A stretch of DNA of 64,000 bases. It comes from Piscinibacter sp. (GTDB lineage Bacteria > Pseudomonadota > Gammaproteobacteria > Burkholderiales > Burkholderiaceae_C). Position numbers and translations under genes: made by a program. Shown in pieces: positions 1 to 8,304 of this stretch; the stretch's first letter is position 1, and every line of letters starts with the position of its first letter. The notes beneath the pieces are model-generated. The model was given only the letters and a program-made list of their open reading frames with translations, was not told the DNA's origin and searched no databases. The stretch spans positions 38,652 through 102,651 of the forward strand of contig JAGOAS010000016.1 of assembly GCA_017983795.1 (NCBI GenBank), given 5' to 3'.

Positions 1-887
1 TCGGGCTCGGGCGGCGCGGCCGGCTTGAGGATGCGCTCCTCCGCCTCGCGGTTCATCACGATGATGCTGATGCGGCGGTTCGCCGGGCTGGCCGGGTCGG
101 CGGGCTCGATGAGCTGGCTGGAGGCCAGGCCCTGCACGCGCAGCACGTGCTCGTCGGGCAGGCCGCCCATCACCAGCTCGCGGCGCGAGGCGTTGGCGCG
201 GTCGCTGGAGAGCTCCCAGTTGCCGTAGCCGCGGTCGCCGGCGGCGAAGCGCTGCGCGTCGGTGTGGCCTTCCAGCGTCAGCCGGTTGGGCACCTCGGCG
301 AGCACGGCGCCGATCTCGCGCAGCAGGTCGCGCATGTAGGGCTGCACCACGGCGCTGCCGCTGTCGAACATGGCGCGGTTGAGCTCGTCGACGATCTGGA
401 TGCGCAGGCCGTCGGCGGTCATGTCCAGGCGGATCTGCGACTTCATCGCCGCCAGCTTGGGGTTGGAGGCGAGCACCTCCTCGACCTTTTCCTTGATGGC
501 CTGCAGCTTGGCCAGCTCGGCGCGCTTCTGGTCTGCCTTGAGCGCCTGCAGGTTGAGGGTGCGCTTCCTGGCCTCGACCTCGCCCTGCTTGACCTGGCCG
601 CCGCTGCGCGAGAGATCCGCGCCGCCGCCCTTGATGATCGAGGAGGAGTCGCCCGAGCCGGAGCCGCCGAACATCGCCACCTTCAGCGGCGAGTTGAAAT
701 AGTCGGCGATGCCCTTCTTGTCGCCCTCGGTGGTGGAGCCGAGCAGCCACATCAGCAGGAAGAAGGCCATCATGGCCGTCACGAAGTCGGCATAGGCGAT
801 CTTCCAGGCGCCGCCGTGGTGTCCGTGGCCGCCCTTCTTGATCTTCTTGACGATGATCGGCTGGAGCTTCTTGCTGTCGCCGGCCAT
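1..887 (-). CDS. motB: Flagellar motor stator protein MotB (3' end cut by window edge)
   Basis: MotB anchors the stator to peptidoglycan and forms the proton channel with MotA. The visible part begins with a basic cytoplasmic tail rich in Lys, Gly and His (residues 1-29). One membrane helix follows, carrying the proton-binding aspartate at residue 34 in the context AYADFVTAMM. The remainder is the periplasmic OmpA-like domain, with the TLEGHTDA motif and the later NRRISI motif near the cut end. The start ATG (887-885) lies directly next to the motA stop (890-888), so the two are co-transcribed from the sigma-28 site ahead of motA. Only the last residues are missing. Confidence 0.95.
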   Translation of the reverse strand, partial: MAGDSKKLQPIIVKKIKKGGHGHHGGAWKIAYADFVTAMMAFFLLMWLLGSTTEGDKKGIADYFNSPLKVAMFGGSGSGDSSSIIKGGGADLSRSGGQVKQGEVEARKRTLNLQALKADQKRAELAKLQAIKEKVEEVLASNPKLAAMKSQIRLDMTADGLRIQIVDELNRAMFDSGSAVVQPYMRDLLREIGAVLAEVPNRLTLEGHTDAQRFAAGDRGYGNWELSSDRANASRRELVMGGLPDEHVLRVQGLASSQLIEPADPASPANRRISIIVMNREAEERILKPAAPPEP

Positions 888-1748
888 TTATTTCTTCCCC
901 TTCACGTGGCCTTCCAGCTCGCTGAACGTGGGGCGCTCGGTCGAGTACAGCACCTTGCGGCCGAACTCGACGGCCACCTGCGGCGCGTAGCCCTGCATGC
1001 TGGCCAGCAGCGTGGTCTTGATGCACTGCAGCTCCTTGGAGCCTTCGTCGCACTTCTGCTCCATCAGGCCGGCGAGCGGCTCGGCCACCGCGTAGGCCAG
1101 CAGGATGCCCAGGAAGGTGCCGACCAGCGCCGAGCCGATCATGCCGCCCAGCACCGCCGGCGGCTGGCCCACCGAGCCCATGGTGTTCACCACGCCCAGC
1201 ACCGCGGCCACGATGCCGAAGGCCGGCAGCGCGCCGGCCAGGCGCGCCACCGCGGCGGCGGGCGCGTGGGCCTCGTGGTGGTGGGTCTCGATCTCGCTGT
1301 CCATCAGCGACTCGATCTCGTGCGCGTTGAGGTTGCCCGAGACCATCATGCGCAGGTAATCCGTCACGAACTCCACCACGTGGTGGTCGTTGCCGACATT
1401 GGCGTACTTCTGGAACAGCGCCGAGCTGTGCGGCTCCTCGACGTCCTTCTCGATGGACATCAGGCCTTCCTTGCGCGCCTTCTGCAGGATGTCGTAGAGC
1501 AGCGCCAGCAGCTCCATGTAGCGCGCCTTGGTGTACTTGGAGCCCTTGAACACGCCGCCCAGGCCGCCGAGGGTGGCCTTCAGCACCTTGGGCTGGTTGT
1601 TGACCACGAAGGCGCCGATGGCCCCGCCGAGGATGGCCATCATTTCCGTGGGCAGGGCGTGGATGATCACGCCCATGTTGCCCCCGTGCACGATGTAGGC
1701 GCCGAAGATGCACCCCATCGCTACGACCCAACCGATGATGACGAACAT
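888..1748 (-). CDS. motA: Flagellar motor stator protein MotA
   Basis: MotA is the inner-membrane partner of MotB and transmits proton flow to FliG. The ATG at 1748 gives 286 residues beginning MFVIIGWVVAMGCIFGAYIV, which matches the family start and length. An in-frame GTG at 1778 would add ten polar residues (AQTKNQAQA and so on) that are unlike the family, so I reject it. Four hydrophobic segments are visible. The C-terminal pair contains the Pro- and Gly-rich stretch AFGIVAAVLGVVNTMGSVGQ. A large cytoplasmic loop (about residues 60-145) holds the charged residues that meet FliG. A sigma-28 promoter lies about 58 bases upstream of the start. Confidence 0.95.
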   Translation of the reverse strand: MFVIIGWVVAMGCIFGAYIVHGGNMGVIIHALPTEMMAILGGAIGAFVVNNQPKVLKATLGGLGGVFKGSKYTKARYMELLALLYDILQKARKEGLMSIEKDVEEPHSSALFQKYANVGNDHHVVEFVTDYLRMMVSGNLNAHEIESLMDSEIETHHHEAHAPAAAVARLAGALPAFGIVAAVLGVVNTMGSVGQPPAVLGGMIGSALVGTFLGILLAYAVAEPLAGLMEQKCDEGSKELQCIKTTLLASMQGYAPQVAVEFGRKVLYSTERPTFSELEGHVKGKK

Positions 1749-1805
1749 GGCTTGCGCTTGATTCTTGGTCTGCGCCACGGCATGGAACGCAGCGGCTACG
1801 ACGCC

Positions 1806-1833
1806 TTATCGGCAGCGCGGGCGGGGGGCTTGA
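1806..1833 (-). promoter_or_regulatory. Sigma-28 (FliA) promoter of motAB
   Basis: On the minus strand the -35 element TCAAGCCC (1833-1826) is followed after 12 bases by a perfect GCCGATAA -10 element (1813-1806). This fits the FliA consensus, and the motA ATG follows at 1748. The motif recurs with the same spacing ahead of other flagellar genes in this window. It makes motAB a late-class unit separate from flhDC. Confidence 0.8.
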
Positions 1834-1874
1834 GCGGGAGAAGTGATGCGCGGGTCGCGCGAAAGCGCGCCGCC

Positions 1875-1905
1875 AAAGAAAAGCGCGGGCCCCGAGGGAC
1901 CCGCG
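1875..1905 (-). terminator. Rho-independent terminator after flhC
   Basis: On the minus strand a GC-rich hairpin formed by CGCGGGTCC and GGGCCCGCG (1905-1884, with one G-T pair) is followed directly by the T-rich run CTTTTCTTT. It sits 84 bases past the flhC stop and ahead of the motAB promoter, so it separates the master operon from the motor operon. Confidence 0.65.
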
Positions 1906-1988
1906 TCGAAGGCACTAGGGACGTGCCAGGAGGAGACAAGCAAGAAAACCGATCGTTGGCCTGTGTATCGGCCGGACGCCACCGATCT

Positions 1989-2534
1989 TTAGTGGACGTC
2001 CATCCGGATCGCGCCGGCGGCACTGCCCTTGCCGGCGCGGGCCGGCGGATTGCACAGGCCACAGACGTAGTGTTTCGCAATCTCGTGCGGATGGGTGACG
2101 AAGTGACCCCCGCATTTGGAGCATTTCGTCATGGTCAGCATGCCGTTGTCGACGAACTTGACCAGGCGCCAGGCGCGCGTCACCGACAGCAGGGCTTCCA
2201 GGCCCTGGGCGCTGGTCTGCTCCTGGTAGAGCTGGTAGGCCTTGATGACGGTGTCGATCTCGTCGAGCTCGGCGGCCTTGTTCAGGTATTCGTGGATGTT
2301 CAGGAACAGGCTGGCGTGGATGTTGGGCTGCCAGGTCATGAACCAGTCGGTCGAGAACGGCAGCTGGCCCTTGCTGGGCGACTTGCCGGAGACTTCCTTG
2401 TAGAGGCGCAGCAGGCGCTCATACGAGAGATCCGTCTCGGATTCCAGCACTTGCAGACGCGCACCGAGGTGGATCAGCGTGACGGCACGCTCGATCTGCT
2501 TGGCCTCGGTGAGGATGGACTTGACGCGGGCCAT
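1989..2534 (-). CDS. flhC: Flagellar transcriptional activator FlhC
   Basis: FlhC forms the FlhD4C2 complex that activates class 2 flagellar promoters with sigma-70. The protein has 181 residues, usual for the family. Four cysteines at 138, 141, 158 and 161 (CSKC and CGLC) form the zinc site that FlhC needs for DNA binding. The start ATG is two bases past the flhD stop, so translation is probably coupled. A long upstream extension of the same frame covers flhD and the transporter antisense-style and is not coding. The gene ends before the hairpin at 1884-1905. Confidence 0.96.
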   Translation of the reverse strand: MARVKSILTEAKQIERAVTLIHLGARLQVLESETDLSYERLLRLYKEVSGKSPSKGQLPFSTDWFMTWQPNIHASLFLNIHEYLNKAAELDEIDTVIKAYQLYQEQTSAQGLEALLSVTRAWRLVKFVDNGMLTMTKCSKCGGHFVTHPHEIAKHYVCGLCNPPARAGKGSAAGAIRMDVH

Positions 2535-2536
2535 GA

Positions 2537-2860
2537 TCAGGCGGCTTCCTGGTGACGGCCGGCCATCAGGATGGCGGCGTGCAGGCGGCTGGTGGTGTCG
2601 TTGGCGGCCGACTTGCCGTGGTTGGTGAGCAGGCCCCAGACCAGCTCGTCGTCCATGCGGAACTTGCACAGCAGCGTATTGCCGGCGGCGATCTTCATCA
2701 TCTGCGCGGGGGTCAGCAGCGAGATCATCTGCGCGGTGTCCTCGCCCAGCCCCAAGCGATACAGCGCCTGCTCGCGGTCGGCGCGGATCAGGCTCTGCGC
2801 CAGCATCAGGTAGGAGAGATTGGCTTCGCGGATTTCGGTGAGGATCTGGTCGGCGTTCAT
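2537..2860 (-). CDS. flhD: Flagellar transcriptional activator FlhD
   Basis: FlhD is the DNA-targeting partner of FlhC at the top of the flagellar cascade. It has 107 residues, close to the 110-120 of the family, with the conserved opening ILTEIREANLSYLMLAQSLI and the segment LLTPAQMMKIA. The cysteine of NTLLCKFR matches the one that can bridge FlhD monomers. A good ribosome site (AAGGAG) lies about ten bases before the ATG. It is the first gene of flhDC. The 180 bases upstream, to the end of the transporter gene, hold its promoter region. Confidence 0.96.
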   Translation of the reverse strand: MNADQILTEIREANLSYLMLAQSLIRADREQALYRLGLGEDTAQMISLLTPAQMMKIAAGNTLLCKFRMDDELVWGLLTNHGKSAANDTTSRLHAAILMAGRHQEAA

Positions 2861-3040
2861 GTGCGTGCTCCTTGTTCGTCTTCAGCGCCGCCTTGCGTGA
2901 CGGCATGGAATGAATTGTGAGCAGCGCAACAGGGCTGCAACATCGGCCCATCTCCACGGCTTGAGTCCACTTTCGTCCAGAGCGCTTGTCGGATTTCTTC
3001 CTACAGGCGCCGCTGCGGGCCTGTCCGGGCGTGCAGCAGG

Positions 3041-4084
3041 TCACGAACGGGCGCTTGCCCGGCGCAGCAGGTCGTGGGCGAGCCCCAGGAAGGCCGCCAG
3101 CCAGGCAGCCAGCGCGACATAGAGGAAGACCACCGGCAGGAAGCGCAGGAAGGGAAATCCCATCGCCTCGATCAGCTCGTGCGTGCCGGCCGCATACATC
3201 CCGAGGGGAAAGACGGCGCCCCAGTAGAGCGGGTCGTATCGCAAGGGGAAGCGCCGGTAGACGTGGCGCCACAGGGCGAGCACCACCAGCATGGGAATCC
3301 ACCAGGTGCCGGTGGCCCAGTAGAGCACCGTGAAGCCCTTGATGAAGGGCAGCAGCGAGAGCAGGAAGGGCGCGTCGGGCACGTTGATGATCAGGAGCGA
3401 GCCCGCCAGGGTGGAGATCGCCATCGCGCCCATGTTGATCCAGTACGGCGGCGAGAGGTCGCCGGGGGAGAACGGGAAGAAGGTGTAGCGGTAGAAGATC
3501 AGCGACATCATCCAGATGTAGAGCATGCCGCCCCACAGCCACATCGAGAGCGCGAGAAAGTTCAGCTCCAGCCGGTAGGGCTGCTCGATGTGCGCGGCCA
3601 GAAGCCCGCTGAGCACCGCGATCGACTGGGTTGCCACGACGGCCAGCAGCCAGGCGCCGCTGATGCCCTGGTCGAGGCTGGGCTTGCGCTCCTTGATCGT
3701 GAGCCCCGCGAAGATCGTGTAGGTGAGCGCAATCCAGAGCACGAGCGCCACGATCCACAGCACGGTGGCGGCACGATAGTCCGCGGCCAGCACGACGAAC
3801 TGGCTGCCGAGCACGCTGGTGCTGGCGACGGTGGTGAAGAAGCCGGGGCCGCGCAGGTGGTCGACCATGTCGCCGAAGAAGCGGCGCGGGTAGCGAAGCA
3901 TGCGCAGCACGGTCAGGAGCCACAGGGCCGCGTAGAAGACGATGTTGAGCTGGAACAGCGTCTTCGCCAGCAAGGGCATGGCCAACATGTGCGCCGCGAG
4001 CGAGACGATGCCGGTCGCCATCACCATGCCGAAGTAGGCGGGCGACAGCCCGGCCAGCGGGGCGCCCTCGCGCGGTGGTGGCAT
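3041..4084 (-). CDS. TDT/SLAC1-family membrane transporter (tellurite resistance/C4-dicarboxylate type)
   Basis: This is a 347-residue, very hydrophobic protein with about ten membrane segments and the family opening LSPAYFGMVMATGIVSLAA. Such proteins (TehA, Mae1 and SLAC1 relatives) are channels or carriers for anions, organic acids or tellurite. The substrate cannot be read from the sequence. The ATG at 4084 overlaps the stop of the upstream lipoprotein gene by one base (TGATG), so the two are translationally coupled. A TTG just before would add one Met and is less likely. It lies upstream of flhDC on the same strand, with 180 bases between. Confidence 0.85.
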   Translation of the reverse strand: MPPPREGAPLAGLSPAYFGMVMATGIVSLAAHMLAMPLLAKTLFQLNIVFYAALWLLTVLRMLRYPRRFFGDMVDHLRGPGFFTTVASTSVLGSQFVVLAADYRAATVLWIVALVLWIALTYTIFAGLTIKERKPSLDQGISGAWLLAVVATQSIAVLSGLLAAHIEQPYRLELNFLALSMWLWGGMLYIWMMSLIFYRYTFFPFSPGDLSPPYWINMGAMAISTLAGSLLIINVPDAPFLLSLLPFIKGFTVLYWATGTWWIPMLVVLALWRHVYRRFPLRYDPLYWGAVFPLGMYAAGTHELIEAMGFPFLRFLPVVFLYVALAAWLAAFLGLAHDLLRRASARS

Positions 4085-4494
4085 CAATCGTCCGCCCGCG
4101 TCGCGCGCAGCAGCCCGCGCCCCTCGGCATCGCGGATCTCGAGCAGGCCGTCGTCGCGCACGCGCGCCGTGGCAGCGAGTTCGAGCGCGCTGAGGATGCG
4201 GTCTTCCTGCTCGCGCTGCAGCTCGGCGCAGGCCATGCGCGTGGTGGCGATCGGCCCGATGGCGATCTTCGCGCCGTCCAGCGTGAAGCTCGCGCTCATC
4301 GCATTGCAGCTGTTGTGCCCCGAGAGCCGGCCGTCGCGGCCCAGCACCAGGCGCGCGCGGCGCTTGTCGAGGATGGGCGCGGAGCGCGCCTGCTCGATCA
4401 CCCAGTGGCCGCAGACCTCTTGCGGCGCCGGCGGCGCGGCGCAGGCGGCCAGCACGAGCAGGGAAGTGGCGGCAGCGGCGGCGATCGACTTCAT
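4084..4494 (-). CDS. META-domain lipoprotein (HslJ-like)
   Basis: A 136-residue predicted lipoprotein. A short signal peptide ends in the lipobox LAAC near residue 20, which is why I take the ATG at 4494 over upstream starts at 4509 and 4530. The mature part has the META/HslJ pattern: a strand and turn with GHNSCNAMSASFTLDG, then TTRMACAELQREQEDRI with the usual second cysteine. Family members are linked to heat-shock-type motility or antibiotic phenotypes, but no reaction is known. It is coupled to the TDT transporter downstream and divergent from the glycosylation locus at 4623. Confidence 0.8.
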   Translation of the reverse strand: MKSIAAAAATSLLVLAACAAPPAPQEVCGHWVIEQARSAPILDKRRARLVLGRDGRLSGHNSCNAMSASFTLDGAKIAIGPIATTRMACAELQREQEDRILSALELAATARVRDDGLLEIRDAEGRGLLRATRADD

Positions 4495-4622
4495 GCGCTC
4501 GACTCTCATGGCAAATGGACCGGAAAGCACCGCCTCATGCGGCGATCGCCGCGGCGGGCGATGGCTAGATTGTGCTCAAGTCCGGCATCGTGCCGGCGCT
4601 GCTGCCTCCATGGAGTCGCCCG

Positions 4623-6482
4623 ATGAACACCCAAGCGCCGCCGGATCTCGATGTCAGCGTGCTGATCGAACTCGACGCCGCGGGCCGCTGCGCCGGCGCA
4701 CTGCGCTCACTGGCCAGGCAGTCGCTGGCGCGCGAGCGCTTCGAGATCGTCGGCGTCTGCGCCGGCAGCACCACGCTGCCCGAGCCGGTGCGCCAGGCGG
4801 CCGACTGGCTGCTCGCCGACCCCGATGCCGCGCCCGGCGCGCTGCACCTCGCCTTCAACCGCGCGCTGCGTCTGGCCACCGGCCGCATCGTGGTGCGCTG
4901 CGATGCCACGGCCGAGTTCCCGCCCGGCTTCCTCGACTGCCTGGTCGCCAGCTTTGCCGGCGAGGGCTCGAGCGCGCGCCAGCCGGTGGTGACGCTGCAA
5001 GGCGGCGCGGCTAGCCCCAAGCTCGCGCTGGCCATGCACCGCCACGACGCGCAGCTGGTGATTTCCGCCGGCCGCAGCGACATGCCGCTGGAAGACGTCG
5101 CCTGGCTGCTGGTGGAATCGGGCGCGCAGCACCTGCGCCTGGATGCCGGCGGCCCCGCCGCCGCCGCGCCCGCGCTCGACTGGCGCGACATCCCCGTCTT
5201 CATCGTCAACCGCAACCGCCACGAGGCGATGGTGCGCCTGGTCGACTGGCTGCGCGCCGGCGGCACGCGGCGCATCGTGATCCTCGACAACGCCTCGACC
5301 TACCCGCCGCTGCTGCAGTACTACGACGCGCTGCCCGAGGGCGTGAAGGTGCTGCGCCTGCCGCAGAACCACGGTCCCTACGTGCTGTGGCAGCAGCGCG
5401 TGCACGAGGTGCTGGACACGCCCTACGTGCTGACCGACTCCGACATCGTGCCGGCCGATTTCTGCCCGGCCGACCTCGTGGTCCGGCTCTACGAGACGCT
5501 GCAGCGCTACCCCGACGCGAGCAAGGTCGGCCCGGCGCTGCGCATCGACAACCTGCCCGACGGCTATGCCGACGCCGACACCGTGCGCAAGTGGGAGAGC
5601 CAGTTCTGGGAGCACCCGGTGGCGCCGGGCGTATTCGCCGCGCCCATCGACACCACCTTCGCGCTCTACCCGGCCAAGGCGGCCTTCTCCATCGACGACC
5701 GCGCACTGCGCCTGGGCCGGCCCTACGTGGTGGAGCACACGCCCTGGTACGCCATCGAAGGCCAGCTCTCCGCCGAGGAGCAGTACTACCGCGAGCACGC
5801 CTCCAAGACCTTCAGCAACTGGAGCGTGCGCGGCAAGCAGTCGAGCACCTACCTCTCCGAGCGCGTGCAGCGCTTCGACCAGCGCGCCCGCGTGCTGAAC
5901 ATCGACGCGGCCGACGAGCGCATTCCCGGCTGGCTCAACTTCGGCCACGAGGTGCAGATCGACGAGCGCGGCCGCCTGCCGCTGGCCGACGGCGCGCTCG
6001 ACGGCGTGCGCCTGAACGATGCGCTGCAGGGCCTGCCCGAGATCGCGCCGCTGTTCGCCGAGCTGCGCCGCATCACGCGCGTCGGTGCCAAGCTGCAGCT
6101 GCGCATGGCGCTCGAGCGCGGCGAGGACTGGCAGCGCACGCCCTGGGGCCAGCAGCTCGCCGGCGCCGCCGCGCGCGCCGGCTGGGAGCTGCAGGAGCTG
6201 CGCCTGATCACCGACCGCGAGAGCGTCGCGCAGCGGCTGCGCCAGCAGGGGCCCGCCACGCTCACGCCGGCCGTGCAGGCGGTGGTGGCAACGCTCGTGG
6301 CGCTGGCGCGCGGCGCCAGCGCGGCGGCGCGAGCGCCGGTGCCGGTGCTGATCGGCGACGACCGGCTCGCGCCGCATTTCGTGCCGGCCAGCCGTGACGG
6401 CGGCGTGCGCAGCGCCGCCTCGCATGCGGCGCAGGCGCGCAGCGAAGCCGGCCATTCGCTGCCGGCCGAACTGGCGGCCTGA
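4623..6482 (+). CDS. Multidomain glycosyltransferase with methyltransferase-like C-terminus
   Basis: A 619-residue protein that I read as three parts. Residues about 10-180 look like a worn GT-A fold (DVSVLIELDAAGRC and later VRCDATAEFPPGF). Residues about 195-400 look like an active GT-A domain with FIVNRNRHEAM, VILDNASTYPP and a DSD metal motif (TDSDIVPADF). Residues about 415-520 resemble the SAM-dependent methyltransferase family that starts LNIDAADERIPGWLNFG, without a clear glycine-rich loop. GGAG at 4612-4615 supports the ATG at 4623. It opens the pseudaminic acid locus, so transfer of sugar to flagellin or a surface glycan is likely. The acceptor is unknown. Confidence 0.65.
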   Translation: MNTQAPPDLDVSVLIELDAAGRCAGALRSLARQSLARERFEIVGVCAGSTTLPEPVRQAADWLLADPDAAPGALHLAFNRALRLATGRIVVRCDATAEFPPGFLDCLVASFAGEGSSARQPVVTLQGGAASPKLALAMHRHDAQLVISAGRSDMPLEDVAWLLVESGAQHLRLDAGGPAAAAPALDWRDIPVFIVNRNRHEAMVRLVDWLRAGGTRRIVILDNASTYPPLLQYYDALPEGVKVLRLPQNHGPYVLWQQRVHEVLDTPYVLTDSDIVPADFCPADLVVRLYETLQRYPDASKVGPALRIDNLPDGYADADTVRKWESQFWEHPVAPGVFAAPIDTTFALYPAKAAFSIDDRALRLGRPYVVEHTPWYAIEGQLSAEEQYYREHASKTFSNWSVRGKQSSTYLSERVQRFDQRARVLNIDAADERIPGWLNFGHEVQIDERGRLPLADGALDGVRLNDALQGLPEIAPLFAELRRITRVGAKLQLRMALERGEDWQRTPWGQQLAGAAARAGWELQELRLITDRESVAQRLRQQGPATLTPAVQAVVATLVALARGASAAARAPVPVLIGDDRLAPHFVPASRDGGVRSAASHAAQARSEAGHSLPAELAA

Positions 6483-6585
6483 CACGAAGGAAAAGGCCGG
6501 CCATCCGGCCGGTTCTCCGCCGATCCGGGTGCACCCGTCCGCCGTGAAATGACGGCATGGCCCGCACCCTCTCTCGCGCCGCACC

Positions 6586-8283
6586 GTGAAGATCGACGCC
6601 TTCCTGTTTCTGCAGCGCAGCGACATCGCGCAGCACGTGCGTGCCGGCCACGACTTCGGCGACGTGCCGCTGCTCTTCATCGACCCCGGCCTCGCCGAGG
6701 AGGCGCTCGCCCAGGGCCTCGATCCGCAGCGCTTCAGCTACCGGCCGCTGGCCGTGGGGCCGCACTTCCATGCGCGCCTGGCCACCGAGGCGCTGACGCG
6801 CGCCGCCACGCTCGACCAGGCACTCACCGCGCAGCGCCAGCGCCTCTTCGGCCAAGGCGTGTTCCAGGGCTGGGACCAGGGGCCGATGCGCCTGTTCTTC
6901 ATCCGCGCGCTGGTCGCCAAATACCTCGGCGAGCTGTGCGAGCGCAGCTTCGCCGAGCGCCGCATCGGCCTGTACCGGCCCGACAAGCCGCAGCTCTTCT
7001 ATTTCGATTCCTTCCTCGCCACCGACCTGTTCGCCGCCGCTTCGCCGCGCTGGCGCATCGTCGATCACTACGAGGAGACGCTGAACTGGGTGGGTGACCA
7101 CGCCGCCTGGTGCTGGGATTTCGGCGAGGTGGCACACCTGGCCGCCAGCGGGCACGCCCACGCGGTGACGCACATCGCCACCTGCTACCACCACCACGAG
7201 CACTACCAGGCCGAGATCGCCCGCGCCTTCCCGGCCAACATCGACCTGCCGAGCGCGCACTGGGACATTCCGGTGCGCCGCCGCGGCACGATGAAGGTGC
7301 CGCTGGCGCAACTGCCGGCCGATGCCGTCAGCACCGCCGCGCTGCTCTACCGAGAGGCCGCGCGCCAGGTCTTCGCCGAACACCTGGCACCGCTGGTGCC
7401 GAACCGCCAGGCGCTGCAGATCCAGGCCGACACGCTGGCCGAGCGCTCGCTGGTGCAGGCCATCCACTACGAAGGCCTGCGCGATGCGCTGCGCGGCACG
7501 CGACCGCACTTCGTGATCACCGACCACGACACCGGCTCCAACGGCCCGCTGTTCTCGGTGGCCGCGCGGCTGGGCGCGCCGATCACGGTGCTGCCGCATT
7601 CGTCGTATGCCACCGGCGCGATCCCGCATTCGCTGAACGTGCGCGTGATCGAGCGCGACGGCTTCGCCACGCCGACACGCACGGTGTGGGGCGAGAAAGT
7701 CCGCACCGTCGGAACGCAGCTCGGCCCGGTGGCCGACCCGCAGCCGCGCGAGCGCGCCACCACCGTCTGCCTGCTCGTCAACACGCTGGCCAGCCAGGGC
7801 CTCTCGTACATCGATTTCGCCGGCCTGGCGCGCTTCCACCGCGCGCTGGCGATGCAATGCACCGCCCACGGCGCGCAGCTGATCGTGCGCCTCAAGCCCA
7901 ACAACGCCGGCCTGCGCATGGCCGCCAGCGCGCTCTCGCTGCCGGCCGAGATGCTGCAGGCCGTGCTCGACACCAAGATCGAGCAGATCGCCCAGCGCAC
8001 CGACCTGTGCGTCTGCTACGGCGAGCCGACCACCGCGGGCATCGAGTTCCTCGCCACCGGCGCGCACCTGATGCACGCCTCCGACCAGCTCTGGCCGGCC
8101 GACTACCTCACCTCGCCAGCCTTCATCGGCGACGGCACCGTGCCTTCGTTCTTGCTCGACGAGGCGCTGGCCGAGACCGGCGCGCTGCTGGCCGATGCCG
8201 CGCTGTTCCGCCAGCGTGCCGACGCGCAGCGCGCGCGCTTCCTGCCGCGCCTCACGGCGCACGACGGCCGCATCTTCGACTGA
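6586..8283 (+). CDS. Unrecognised protein of the pseudaminic acid locus, possible glycosyltransferase
   Basis: A 565-residue soluble protein that I do not recognise firmly. It starts with GTG (no in-frame ATG upstream) at KIDAFLFLQRSDIAQHV. The second half has segments typical of GT-B enzymes: HFVITDHDTGSNGPLFSVAA, then TVLPHSSYATGAIPHS, then CVCYGEPTTAGIEFLATGA, which resembles the nucleotide-sugar site of that fold. It lies between a glycosyltransferase and pseB, 21 bases before pseB, so a role in transferring the nine-carbon sugar is reasonable inference. It is not an obvious Maf-type transferase. A hairpin at 6495-6510 lies in the 103-base gap upstream. Confidence 0.5.
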   Translation: MKIDAFLFLQRSDIAQHVRAGHDFGDVPLLFIDPGLAEEALAQGLDPQRFSYRPLAVGPHFHARLATEALTRAATLDQALTAQRQRLFGQGVFQGWDQGPMRLFFIRALVAKYLGELCERSFAERRIGLYRPDKPQLFYFDSFLATDLFAAASPRWRIVDHYEETLNWVGDHAAWCWDFGEVAHLAASGHAHAVTHIATCYHHHEHYQAEIARAFPANIDLPSAHWDIPVRRRGTMKVPLAQLPADAVSTAALLYREAARQVFAEHLAPLVPNRQALQIQADTLAERSLVQAIHYEGLRDALRGTRPHFVITDHDTGSNGPLFSVAARLGAPITVLPHSSYATGAIPHSLNVRVIERDGFATPTRTVWGEKVRTVGTQLGPVADPQPRERATTVCLLVNTLASQGLSYIDFAGLARFHRALAMQCTAHGAQLIVRLKPNNAGLRMAASALSLPAEMLQAVLDTKIEQIAQRTDLCVCYGEPTTAGIEFLATGAHLMHASDQLWPADYLTSPAFIGDGTVPSFLLDEALAETGALLADAALFRQRADAQRARFLPRLTAHDGRIFD

Positions 8284-8304
8284 ATCCACCCCAGGACCCC
8301 GACC

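Noticed and set aside
1749-1778. GTG start ten codons upstream for MotA
   Set aside because: The added residues are polar and do not match the MotA family start, which begins at the ATG at 1748.
147-2555. Very long open frame on the plus strand across motB, motA and flhC
   Set aside because: It is antisense to certain flagellar genes, is His/Ala/Val-rich in the way GC-rich shadow frames are, and has no domain. The same holds for other long opposite frames, such as those at 4707-6680, 6262-9351 and 40385-42559.
6495-6510. Hairpin GGCCGG/CCGGCC after the first glycosyltransferase gene, considered as a terminator
   Set aside because: The stem is only six pairs and is followed by GGTTCTCC, not a T run. 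Genes on both sides appear to belong to one locus.
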